Assembly: GCA_025453715.1 (NCBI GenBank) | Contig: JALOPT010000109.1 | Span: 1-6,819, forward strand | Direction of reading: 5' to 3' | DNA length: 6,819 nt | Source: Methanoregulaceae archaeon | GTDB lineage: Archaea > Halobacteriota > Methanomicrobia > Methanomicrobiales > Methanospirillaceae | In this document: positions 1 through 5,558 of the stretch, piece by piece | Layout of the letters: the number at the start of each line of letters is the position of its first letter | Numbering within the stretch: the stretch's first letter is position 1 | Notes under the pieces: model-generated | What the model saw: the letters and a program-made list of their open reading frames with translations, nothing else | The model's database searches: none | Told to the model about the DNA's origin: nothing | Made by a program: the position numbers and the translations under genes

Positions 1-1
1 C

Positions 2-118
2 CACTACGTGGAATGTGCAGCCAACACGCTGACCAACAACGCACTTGACCCGACTGCCTCTATTCCGGAGTTTAAGGCCTGTGCTGTACGAATTGAAAAA
101 ATAAAGGAGGGACAGTAG
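2..118 (+). CDS. fdhA: Formate dehydrogenase alpha subunit, C-terminal end (partial)
   Basis: Only the last 38 codons are in the window. The frame opens at the left edge and stops at TAG 116-118. The peptide reads HYVECAANTLTNNALDP and then IPEFKACAVRIEKI, which resembles the C-terminus of methanogen FdhA, the molybdopterin- or tungstopterin-containing subunit that oxidises formate to CO2. The extreme C-terminus of this family belongs to the molybdopterin-dinucleotide-binding domain; the catalytic selenocysteine or cysteine and the N-terminal [4Fe-4S] site lie outside the window. fdhB starts 1 nt after the stop, and its ribosome binding site lies inside the last fdhA codons, so the two genes are one transcription unit. 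The identification rests on this short tail plus the adjacent fdhB. Confidence 0.8.
   Translation, partial: HYVECAANTLTNNALDPTASIPEFKACAVRIEKIKEGQ
105..110 (+). promoter_or_regulatory. Ribosome binding site for fdhB
   Basis: AGGAGG lies 9 nt before the ATG at 120, inside the 3' end of fdhA. It is a near-perfect archaeal Shine-Dalgarno sequence. It fixes the fdhB start and supports coupled translation of fdhA and fdhB. Confidence 0.8.
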
Positions 119-119
119 A

Positions 120-1395
120 ATGGCAGCAAAAGGCGATATGGTCTATGCATGGACCACTGACAAGGAAATTGCAGATAAGGCAGAGCTTGGTGGCGCCGTT
201 ACCGGGCTTTTTAAGTTTGCCCTCGAAAAGAAAATTGTTGATGCAGTCCTGGTAGTAAAGAAAGGCACGGACCTGTACGATGCAGTACCTACCCTGGTCA
301 CAGACCCGGCAGAGCTCAAGAACACTGCAGGTTCACTCCACTGCGGGACACTGCTCCTTTCAAAGCTGGTCAAGAAGTACCTTGAGGGTGCAGAGACAAT
401 GAAGATCGGTATGACCGTCAAAGGCTGCGACATGATGGGGTTGTACGAACTGGCGAAACGCCAGCAGGTCAACCTCGACAATATTGTCATGATCGGTGTC
501 AACTGCGGTGGTTCGGTCAGCCCGGTCATGGCAAGGAAAATGATCACGGAAAAGTTCCAGATCGACCCGGACACGGTCCATAAAGAGGAAATCGACAAGG
601 GCCAGTTCATCATCGAGTACGAAGGGGGCCACAAGGGCATCTCCATGGACGAGCTCGAGGAAGAAGGGTACGGCCGGAGAACAAACTGCCGCCGCTGTAA
701 GCTTAAGATCCCCCGCGGTGCAGATCTCGCCTGCGGTAACTGGGGAGTCATCGGTGACAAGGCAGGAAAAGCAACCTTCGTTGAAGTATGCAGCCAAAAG
801 GGTGCAGACCTGCTGTCACAGGCCGAGAAGGCCGGTGTCATCAAGACCGAGAAGGCCAACGAGAAGGGTATTGAAGTCCGTGGAAAGGTCGAATCAGCCA
901 TGCTGAAACTTGGTGACAAGTGGCGTGCCAAAGACTTTGCCGGACTCGGAGAGGGGAGAACACGTCTTGAGAAGATCGTTAAAGAGACCTCAAAGTGTAT
1001 CAAGTGCTACTCCTGTATTGAAGCGTGCCCGATCTGCTACTGCGTCGAGTGCAGCACAAGGAAGCCTTACCTGGTTACACCAGGGGAAGTACACAAGGAA
1101 GCCTTACCTGGTTACACCAGGGGAAGTACCACCGAACTTCATGTTCCACCTGATCCGGTTCTCACATATCTCCGACAGCTGCATCAACTGTGGCCAGTGC
1201 CAGGAACTCTGCCCGATGGAGATCCCAAACGCCCTCTTCATGCATGCCCAGCAGGTTGAAATGGAGAAGATGTTCGGACACACCCCGGGTATCAACATGG
1301 AATTACCGGTACTCGGATTCGCAGAAGAGAAGACCGAACGTGAACGTCTTTCCGCAACAGGAAGCGACCAGATCTTCGATATCTTCAAGGCCTGA
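120..1395 (+). pseudogene. fdhB: Formate dehydrogenase beta subunit, frame broken by a 37-bp tandem duplication
   Basis: FdhB carries electrons from FdhA through iron-sulfur clusters and FAD to coenzyme F420. Residues 1-292 match the FrhB/FdhB-like F420 and FAD region, with C75, the pair C190/C193 (TNCRRCKLKIP) and C205. A ferredoxin motif CxxCxxCxxxCP follows at 293-304. From residue 325 the reading frame is wrong: 37 bp are duplicated in tandem (1055-1129), and the frame runs into a TGA at 1257-1259, giving a 379-residue product with about 55 aberrant residues. The missing end continues in another frame to TGA 1393-1395. Removing one repeat copy gives 412 residues with a second cluster motif, CINCGQCQELCP, at 342-353, and an ordinary C-terminus ending QIFDIFKA. 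As written, the product lacks the second cluster and is probably inactive. It may be a real mutation, a switchable repeat or an assembly error. The identity as FdhB is firm. Confidence 0.88.
1055..1129 (+). repeat. 37-bp perfect tandem duplication inside fdhB
   Basis: Bases 1055-1092 equal 1092-1129 at an offset of 37, with no mismatch over 38 positions. The flanks differ on both sides (1054 against 1091; 1093 against 1130). Because 37 is not a multiple of three, the extra copy shifts the frame. One copy reads TRKPYLVTPGEV, followed by PPNFMFHLIRF in the restored frame, which is normal FdhB sequence. The perfect identity means the duplication is very recent or artefactual. Confidence 0.95.
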
Positions 1396-1416
1396 TACAT
1401 CCGGCCATTTCAATCC

Positions 1417-1423
1417 TTTTTTT
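1417..1423 (+). terminator. Oligo-T terminator after fdhAB
   Basis: A run of seven T follows CC at 1415-1416, 22 nt after the fdhB stop. Archaeal RNA polymerase terminates at such T-runs without needing a strong hairpin. It fits the end of the fdh transcript. Confidence 0.5.
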
Positions 1424-1720
1424 ATTCTCCCTACAGGGGCAACAGACAACCGGAACCACAGGGGTGTTTTCTATAAAGATGGAAAGATCTCACTCCTAGC
1501 CCGTTTATCATCGGGTACCACCTATAGCCATCACCGTGGGACAGCCTTCACTAACGGGTTCTATTCATAATTATTCCGGCATTCCCGGAATGTCAAACGC
1601 CAAATGATACGAGGGATGGAATGAGACTAAGGTGCCTGCAAATCATTCCGCAAACATAGAATTCAACCGGACTTTAAAATCAAAGGATCATGTTAAGAAA
1701 CGAAGGATTGGGTTACAAAT

Positions 1721-1753
1721 AAAAAACCGGGAACCCAGTATGTATCAAAAAAA
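1721..1753 (-). terminator. T-rich terminator of the DPDF-repeat gene
   Basis: Read on the minus strand, T7 (1753-1747) begins 6 nt after the stop codon and T6 follows at 1726-1721. The T6 sits in the loop of a stem formed by 1707-1714 and 1732-1739 (ATTGGGTT with AACCCAGT, one G-T pair). Two closely spaced T-runs are a typical archaeal terminator. Confidence 0.5.
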
Positions 1754-1758
1754 TATGA

Positions 1759-2205
1759 TTACCAGAGATTTCCGCTAACATCCAGGCCCTGTGCCCTGAG
1801 TTCATCATCTGTGGCAAACGGGTCAAGGTTATAGTTATTGATTCGAGAGGGGTCGATACTGCTGTACCTGTACAAGACAGGCGCTTTAACTGACCAGTTG
1901 GAATACAGGAAATCTGGGTCTGCGGCCGGCTTTACGGTTGGGACTTTCCAGCTTGGCAGGAAGAAGTCAGGGTCTGCAACCGGTGTGTAAATCCTTTTAC
2001 CACTCCAGTCTGAGTTAAAGAAGTCAGGGTCTGAAAAAGTCCAGGTAATTTTGGCAGGTTTCCAGCTGGGCAGGAAGAAGTCAGGGTCAGTTGTAAAACC
2101 CGGGTAAAAATCACCCTCGGCGGCTGCAACCATGGATACACCACCCGCTACCCCAAATACAAGGAGTGAAATAAAAAGAAACAGTATAAGGCGTCTCATT
2201 GTCAT
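1759..2205 (-). CDS. Small exported protein with four DPDF...W repeats, unknown function
   Basis: I do not recognise this family. The 148-residue product starts with a clear Sec signal peptide: MTMRR, a hydrophobic stretch at about 6-26, and a likely cleavage after AAA at residue 29. There is no lipobox and no second membrane segment, so the mature protein should be released or surface-bound. The mature part has four repeats starting at residues 40, 59, 78 and 96: DPDFFLPSWK, DPDFFNSDWS, DPDFFLPSWK and DPDFLYSNWS, spaced 18-19 residues apart in an A-B-A-B pattern. A non-repeated tail (IDPSRINNYNLDPF to the final W) follows. No cysteines or catalytic motifs are visible. I chose ATG 2205 because AAGGA at 2220-2216 lies about 10 nt upstream; TTG 2214 would be only 1 nt from it. 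ATG 2199 is also possible. It lies convergent to fdhB and downstream of a candidate RNA gene on the same strand. The coding call is strong because of the signal peptide and the repeats. Confidence 0.8.
   Translation of the reverse strand: MTMRRLILFLFISLLVFGVAGGVSMVAAAEGDFYPGFTTDPDFFLPSWKPAKITWTFSDPDFFNSDWSGKRIYTPVADPDFFLPSWKVPTVKPAADPDFLYSNWSVKAPVLYRYSSIDPSRINNYNLDPFATDDELRAQGLDVSGNLW
1945..2088 (-). repeat. Near-identical 30-bp direct repeats encoding the DPDFFLPSWK units
   Basis: Bases 1945-1974 and 2059-2088 match at 29 of 30 positions. They lie 114 bp apart, which is 38 codons or two protein repeats. This indicates a duplication of a two-repeat block. The other two units, near 1911-1920 and 2020-2032, are more diverged in DNA. 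Confidence 0.8.
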
Positions 2206-2228
2206 AGTTCTCAATTCCTTTCGATGAA

Positions 2229-2236
2229 TTAAATAT
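2229..2236 (-). promoter_or_regulatory. Possible TATA box for the DPDF-repeat gene
   Basis: On the minus strand the sequence reads AAAAGATATTTAATTC. Its centre near 2232 puts a start site near 2205, at or just before the ATG, so the transcript would be leaderless or nearly so. It is a weak match to the archaeal consensus. A purine-rich GAAAAG upstream could act as the BRE. Confidence 0.35.
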
Positions 2237-2331
2237 CTTTTCTTACCGACAGCTCTCTCTGAAAAAAACCATTTTACACGCAGGATTTTATTGCATTCGA
2301 AAACAGGTCTTACATTTTTTTAGGATGCCAG

Positions 2332-2338
2332 AAAAAAA
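2332..2338 (-). terminator. T7 run after the candidate RNA
   Basis: On the minus strand the 3' arm of the closing stem is followed by TTATTTTTTTC. A GC-rich stem followed by seven T is a strong archaeal termination signal, and it separates the RNA from the exported-protein gene downstream. Confidence 0.5.
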
Positions 2339-2341
2339 TAA

Positions 2342-2493
2342 AGTTCCGGCAGGTCTGGTTTGTCAAGGAACATTGCCTGCATGATTATTAATGTCAGCGA
2401 GGTCACGGTAACGGAACAGTCACTCTTGTATAGTTCCCTTTACTGCTGCAGGGGATACCGTTACCGGGGAAGTGCCCCTTACCTGCCGGAACT
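2342..2493 (-). ncRNA. Candidate structured non-coding RNA, about 152 nt
   Basis: Bases 2342-2354 and 2481-2493 form a perfect 13-bp inverted repeat (arms AGTTCCGGCAGGT and ACCTGCCGGAACT) that would pair the 5' and 3' ends of a 152-nt RNA. Inside, a perfect 9-bp pair joins 2406-2414 and 2458-2466 (CGGTAACGG/CCGTTACCG). On the minus strand a 6-bp arm GACATU/AATGTT-like pairing (one G-U pair) can form near 2395-2369. A TATA-like CATATACAT (2523-2515) lies 27 nt before the 5' arm on the minus strand, and T7 at 2338-2332 follows the 3' arm almost at once. Those two signals favour the minus strand. I do not recognise it as 5S, SRP or RNase P RNA, tRNA, or a riboswitch class I can recall. It could instead be a leader of ycaO on the plus strand. 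Confidence 0.5.
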
Positions 2494-2514
2494 ACCCGGA
2501 GAGCGAATAAGAGA

Positions 2515-2523
2515 ATGTATATG
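2515..2523 (-). promoter_or_regulatory. TATA-like box for the candidate RNA
   Basis: CATATACAT on the minus strand is centred near 2520, 27 nt before the 5' end of the 13-bp closing stem at 2493. This is the usual archaeal TATA-to-start distance. The same bases read GTATATG on the plus strand, so they could also serve ycaO. Confidence 0.4.
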
Positions 2524-2553
2524 TTGCCTGATTGCCAATCTAATGTCAAAGAG

Positions 2554-2562
2554 CTATATAAC
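2554..2562 (+). promoter_or_regulatory. TATA box of ycaO
   Basis: CTATATAAC is a good archaeal TATA box. A start about 26 nt downstream falls near 2584, just before the ATG at 2590. This argues against the upstream in-frame ATG at 2515, which would place the promoter inside the gene. The GGAGAG at 2573-2578 would be used only if transcription began further upstream, for example from the TATATG at 2518-2523. Confidence 0.55.
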
Positions 2563-2589
2563 GGGGAGCAATGGAGAGATGCATGTTCC

Positions 2590-3810
2590 ATGGAACTGAA
2601 ATCGTGTAAAAAATCGTATAATTCGGAAACACAAAGGACTATTCCCCCTGAGGAAACCCTTCTTAAAGTGGAATCGCTCCTCCCGGCGGCGGGCATTACG
2701 AGGGTCGCTGATATCACCAGTCTTGACCGCATAGGGATACCCGTATTTTCAAGTATCCGCCCGATGGCAAAGGACGGGGCAATATCAGTCTATAACGGGA
2801 AAGGAGCTACCCCTGTTGAAGCAAAGGTCTCTGCCATGATGGAAGGTATTGAACGATGTTCAGCAGAACCTTCGGCACGTGAGACGGTAAATGCAGCGTA
2901 CGGGGCACTTCCCATTGGAATGCGGGCAGTCAACCCGAAAGACCTAATTCTTCCTGAAGGAGGGGATGCATCGGTAATGGTCCCCTGGGTAGAGGGGTTT
3001 GATATCGCAAATAACAGGGAAACCTGGGTTCCGGTGCATGCAGTTTTCCACCCGCTCCCGCGGTTTACCCTCCCACTCTTCCGGACCAACACGAACGGCC
3101 TTGCATCCGGGAATACCCGGGAAGAGGCAATATTTCATGCATTGATGGAACTGATCGAACGGGACGCCTGGTCCCTTGCAGAGACCACGAGAAGGACAGG
3201 GCCCCGGGTCGTGAATGTCAGTTCCGGGCTTGAAAAGGAATTGCTGGACAAATTCACCAATGCCGGCATTGAAGTTATTATAAAGGATATTACGAGTGAT
3301 ATCGGGATCCCGACCATCGCTGCCGTCTCTGATGATATCCAGCTGAAAGACCCTACACTCCTTACCATCGGTATGGGCACTCATACCAGTGCAAAAATCG
3401 CCCTGCTGCGGGCACTGACCGAGGTAGCCCAGAGCAGGCTGACACAGATCCACGGGGCAAGGGAAGATACTGAAGTTGCTGATTTCCGGAGAAAAATCGG
3501 GTATGAACGGACCAGGAGACTGAACAAGTACTGGTTCGAGGCCGACATCGATGAAGACTTTACAACAATCCCTTCCAGTGACACCGATGATTTCCTGACC
3601 GATATCAGGAATGTTGTCGATGCCCTCGGTAATGCAGGACTCAATAACGTGATCGTAGTGGACCTCACCCGTCCCGATATCGGGGTGCCGGTGGTACGGG
3701 TCATTGTCCCGGGGCTTGAGGTATTTGCGATGGACGGAGAACGAAGCGGGAGGCGTTGTAATGAGGCACGAACTCGTCGTGTACCTCGGGCCGAGTCTTC
3801 CCGTGCGTGA
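2590..3810 (+). CDS. ycaO: YcaO-domain thioamide synthetase (probable McrA thioglycine synthase)
   Basis: YcaO enzymes use ATP to activate a peptide backbone amide. The TfuA-linked archaeal type adds sulfur to give a thioamide, and in methanogens the known product is thioglycine in the active site of methyl-coenzyme M reductase (McrA). The product has 406 residues from ATG 2590. YcaO hallmarks are visible: a substrate-side segment SSIRPMAKDGAISVYNGKG at 54-72, the ATP/Mg-binding MEGIERCSAE at 84-93 and HALMELIERDAW at 183-194, and a conserved-looking VPGLEVFAMD near the end. The C-terminus is not proline-rich, unlike azoline-forming YcaO proteins. I chose 2590 over the ATG at 2515 because a TATA box lies between them and GGAGAG at 2573-2578 is 11 nt upstream. 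The last 50 bp overlap tfuA, and the tail from about residue 390 is coded there. The McrA target is inferred from the family, as mcr genes are not in the window. Confidence 0.88.
   Translation: MELKSCKKSYNSETQRTIPPEETLLKVESLLPAAGITRVADITSLDRIGIPVFSSIRPMAKDGAISVYNGKGATPVEAKVSAMMEGIERCSAEPSARETVNAAYGALPIGMRAVNPKDLILPEGGDASVMVPWVEGFDIANNRETWVPVHAVFHPLPRFTLPLFRTNTNGLASGNTREEAIFHALMELIERDAWSLAETTRRTGPRVVNVSSGLEKELLDKFTNAGIEVIIKDITSDIGIPTIAAVSDDIQLKDPTLLTIGMGTHTSAKIALLRALTEVAQSRLTQIHGAREDTEVADFRRKIGYERTRRLNKYWFEADIDEDFTTIPSSDTDDFLTDIRNVVDALGNAGLNNVIVVDLTRPDIGVPVVRVIVPGLEVFAMDGERSGRRCNEARTRRVPRAESSRA
3748..3753 (+). promoter_or_regulatory. Ribosome binding site for tfuA
   Basis: GGGAGG lies 7 nt before ATG 3761, inside ycaO. 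It decides the tfuA start: the in-frame ATG at 3704 has no such site, and its extra 19 residues merely read the ycaO coding region in another frame. Confidence 0.7.
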
Positions 3811-4420
3811 TGCGGAGCAGATCCTCCCCGCAGAATACCTCCCCCCGGCGAAACGGGGGGATATACCTCTTGCCGTCCGCAACGGTGCGAAAATTATCTG
3901 CCTCATTGATGGTGTTTTTTTCCAGGACTGCTCGGTAGGTCACCGGGAGATACTGGCAGCATTAGGAAAAAATACGAGGGTTATCGGTGCTTCGAGTATG
4001 GGGGCCCTCCGGGCGTCCGAGCTGGACACCCTTGGCATGGAGGGCATTGGTGATATTTACCAGATGTACAAAAACGGGGATGTTGAATCAGATGACGAGG
4101 TTGCGCTGATCTTCGATCCCGAATCAGGTACTGCGCTTTCTGTCCCGCTTGTAAATATCCGGTATATCCTTGACCTTGCAGCCATGCAGGGGATTATCGA
4201 CAGGGCACAGAAGGACATCCTGTTCAGGTCTGCACAATCATTGTATTTCCCGGAACGTACATGGGTAAGAATACAGGAACTCAACCGGGAAACTATCCCT
4301 TCACCGGTCCTTGACAAATTTATATGTTTTGCGGAACAGGGTCCTGACCTGAAGCGTGAAGATGCAGTCAGGGCGTTGAACTATACCCGGGATGTGGCTA
4401 AAGAACTGGGCATTCTTTGA
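3761..4420 (+). CDS. tfuA: TfuA-like protein, partner of YcaO in thioamidation
   Basis: TfuA works with YcaO in backbone thioamidation. Biochemical work on the family shows that it releases sulfide from thiocarboxylated ThiS and strengthens binding of YcaO to its substrate. The 219-residue product shows the TfuA core: VVYLGPSLP at 6-14 at the N-terminus, KIICLIDGVFF at 44-54, and GASSMGALRASEL at 76-88, the most conserved block, followed by GIGDIYQMYKNGDVESDDEV. It is soluble, with no signal peptide or membrane segment. ATG 3761 is chosen for its GGGAGG site and because the family start is MxxxxVYLGPSL. It overlaps the end of ycaO by 50 bp, so the two genes are co-transcribed and probably translationally coupled. 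A sulfur-carrier protein of the kind it would use is encoded about 1.3 kb downstream. Confidence 0.88.
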   Translation: MRHELVVYLGPSLPVRDAEQILPAEYLPPAKRGDIPLAVRNGAKIICLIDGVFFQDCSVGHREILAALGKNTRVIGASSMGALRASELDTLGMEGIGDIYQMYKNGDVESDDEVALIFDPESGTALSVPLVNIRYILDLAAMQGIIDRAQKDILFRSAQSLYFPERTWVRIQELNRETIPSPVLDKFICFAEQGPDLKREDAVRALNYTRDVAKELGIL

Positions 4421-4506
4421 TATCGAACGTGCTCCGGGTAATAATCCGTTACATTATAATTTTTCCTTTTGATGTTCTGATGGCTAAAATATGCCATTTA
4501 CGTTTC

Positions 4507-4541
4507 CGGTTTTTTTATGGCATCAATTGATTAAAAAAGGG
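4507..4541. terminator. Bidirectional terminator between tfuA and nadA
   Basis: T7 at 4510-4516 (plus strand) and A6 at 4533-4538 (T6 for the minus strand) flank a perfect 10-bp palindrome, ATCAATTGAT, at 4522-4531. CCGG precedes and GGGG follows, so the whole unit can fold symmetrically. It serves both convergent genes. A hairpin ATGGC/GCCAT (4480-4484, 4493-4497) and a T-rich stretch at 4460-4470 precede it on the tfuA side. Confidence 0.6.
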
Positions 4542-4542
4542 G

Positions 4543-5451
4543 CTATTTTACAGCGAGCATGCGATCAATTGCCTTCCGGGCCCGATGCGCAACATGTTCC
4601 GGCACGGTGACCTGCGGTGACAGACTTTCGAGAGACTGAAGGACCAGCGCGAGACTTGTCTTTTTCATATTGGTACAGACAGCCCGGTCAGACAAAGGAT
4701 AACAGGACTTTCCGGGGCACTCTTTTTGCATCCGGTACAATATCCCGATTTCTGTTCCTATGATGTAAGCTGGCTTTTCTCCTTCGCAGACATGGCGGAT
4801 CATCCCGGAAGTGCTAAACACATAATCCGCTGCATCAATCACTTCAGGCCTGCATTCGGGATGTACAATCACCTCAGCCCCGGGATGGCCCTGCCTGGCC
4901 AGGGTAACATCTGCTACCGTGATCATATCATGGACGATACAATAGCCCTCCCACGGGATTACCTGCTTTTTTGTGAACCGGGCCACGTAACGGGCGAGGT
5001 TCCTGTCCGGGACAAAGAGCACCTGGTCTTCCTCAAGTGAACTGACAACCTTGACTGCATTTGCCGAGGTACAGCAGATGTCGCTTTCCGCCTTCACCTC
5101 AGCCGTCGTATTCACGTACGCCACGACGGCTGCACCGGGGAACCGCTCCCGTGCAGACCGGACCTCTGCTGCCGTGACCATTTCTGCCATCGGGCAGCCG
5201 GCATCATGGGCAGGGAGGAGGACTTTTTTCTGGGGGGATAAGATTGCGGCGGTCTCTGCCATGAAGTCAACACCGCAGAATACAATCACACTGCCATCAA
5301 GGGAGGCCGCAGCCCTTGATAACTCCAGAGAGTCCCCGATCAGGTCCGCCACGTCCTGCACCGGTCCTTCCTGGTAATTATGGGCGAGGATGATCGCATC
5401 CCTTTGCTCCTTTAATTCAAGGATTTTTTTGATGATTCCATTGTTGTCCAT
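4543..5451 (-). CDS. nadA: Quinolinate synthase
   Basis: NadA condenses iminoaspartate with dihydroxyacetone phosphate to quinolinate, the second step of NAD synthesis from aspartate, using a [4Fe-4S] cluster. In the 302-residue form, the three cluster cysteines are C86 (DAGCPMAEM), C171 (EGYCIVHDM) and C259 (AVCTNMKKT). The active-site signatures are ILAHNYQ at 21-27 (H24, Y26), VAYVNTTAEVKA from about 110 (Y112, N114), HPEC at 197-200 (H197, E199), and STSGM at 213-217. The length is normal for an archaeal NadA. I chose ATG 5451, with GGGGA 8 nt upstream, because the family starts close to the LKEQRDAIILAHNYQ segment. ATG 5490 would add 13 residues (MDSLSVRDIGDIT) and cannot be excluded. 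nadB and nadC are not in the window. It is convergent to tfuA and divergent from the sulfur-carrier gene. Confidence 0.95.
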   Translation of the reverse strand: MDNNGIIKKILELKEQRDAIILAHNYQEGPVQDVADLIGDSLELSRAAASLDGSVIVFCGVDFMAETAAILSPQKKVLLPAHDAGCPMAEMVTAAEVRSARERFPGAAVVAYVNTTAEVKAESDICCTSANAVKVVSSLEEDQVLFVPDRNLARYVARFTKKQVIPWEGYCIVHDMITVADVTLARQGHPGAEVIVHPECRPEVIDAADYVFSTSGMIRHVCEGEKPAYIIGTEIGILYRMQKECPGKSCYPLSDRAVCTNMKKTSLALVLQSLESLSPQVTVPEHVAHRARKAIDRMLAVK

Positions 5452-5521
5452 TGTTATGTCCCCGATATCCCTCACTGACAGGGAATCCATTCTGATGTTC
5501 CATCCGGAACAACTTGAAACA

Positions 5522-5532
5522 CAGGTAACCTG
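5522..5532. promoter_or_regulatory. CAGGTAACCTG palindrome, possible nadA operator
   Basis: A perfect palindrome with 5-bp arms around a central A lies about 20-30 nt downstream, on the minus strand, of a TATA-like CATATAAAG. It would therefore cover the nadA transcription start. A second symmetric element, GTTCC-ATCC-GGAAC, lies at 5497-5510, closer to the gene. The site could bind a repressor of NAD synthesis. No regulator is encoded in the window. Confidence 0.35.
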
Positions 5533-5550
5533 GCAGGCTTTTTCTTACTA

Positions 5551-5558
5551 CTTTATAT
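5551..5558. promoter_or_regulatory. TATA box between nadA and the sulfur-carrier gene
   Basis: The plus strand reads CTTTATATGTAC and the minus strand CATATAAAG. On the minus strand it would start nadA transcripts near 5528, with a leader of roughly 40-80 nt. On the plus strand it could start an RNA near 5580. Direction cannot be settled from sequence; nadA is the clearest client. Confidence 0.45.

Larger units (their letters stand above)
1396..1758. other. Non-coding region between convergent genes, with hairpins
   Basis: I find no convincing gene in these 363 bases. They hold the T7 terminator of fdhAB and two perfect inverted repeats: ATTCCGG/CCGGAAT at 1573-1579 and 1585-1591 with a 5-nt loop, and GGAATGA/TCATTCC at 1618-1624 and 1643-1649 with an 18-nt loop. 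On the right is the T-rich end of the minus-strand gene. A weak TATA-like CTATAAAG lies at 1471-1478. An open frame running from fdhB through to 1570 is the third frame of fdhB and has no start of its own after 1395. A small RNA spanning the two hairpins is possible but unproven. Confidence 0.5.
2206..2589. other. Divergent intergenic region with no protein gene
   Basis: This region lies between the minus-strand exported-protein gene and ycaO. Apart from the candidate RNA (2342-2493) and its signals, it holds a plus-strand T7 at 2315-2321, an AT-rich stretch from 2221 to 2341, and TATA boxes for both directions between 2515 and 2562. Open frames crossing it, such as the 5' extension of ycaO from 2515, overlap promoter-like sequence and have no family resemblance. 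Confidence 0.5.

Noticed and set aside
143..1003. 286-codon open frame on the minus strand
   Set aside because: It lies wholly opposite fdhB, whose protein is clearly recognisable, and its own translation is Ser/Pro-rich with no family features. It is a shadow of codon use.
1055..1129. CRISPR array or insertion-sequence footprint
   Set aside because: There are only two copies with no spacer between them, and the unit is normal fdhB coding sequence, so it is a plain tandem duplication.
910..1395. 161-codon plus-strand frame as a separate ferredoxin gene
   Set aside because: Only the part after the 37-bp duplication looks like protein, and that is the C-terminus of FdhB. The part before it is fdhB read in the wrong frame, so this is not an independent gene.
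1190..1570. Plus-strand open frame crossing the end of fdhB
   Set aside because: It starts inside fdhB in a third frame. Its extension past 1395 shows no recognisable domain and no start signal.
2342..2493. 5S rRNA, SRP RNA or tRNA
   Set aside because: The end-pairing stem invites this idea, but I see no 5S core, no SRP helix 8 motif and no cloverleaf or T-loop sequence.
2515..2589. Upstream extension of ycaO from ATG 2515
   Set aside because: A TATA box at 2554-2562 falls inside it, and the 25 extra residues do not look like a YcaO N-terminus.
3704..3760. Upstream extension of tfuA from ATG 3704
   Set aside because: It is ycaO coding sequence in another frame, while ATG 3761 has a proper ribosome binding site and begins where the family begins.
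2944..3906. 320-codon minus-strand open frame
   Set aside because: It lies opposite ycaO and the start of tfuA, both of which show strong family motifs in their own frames.
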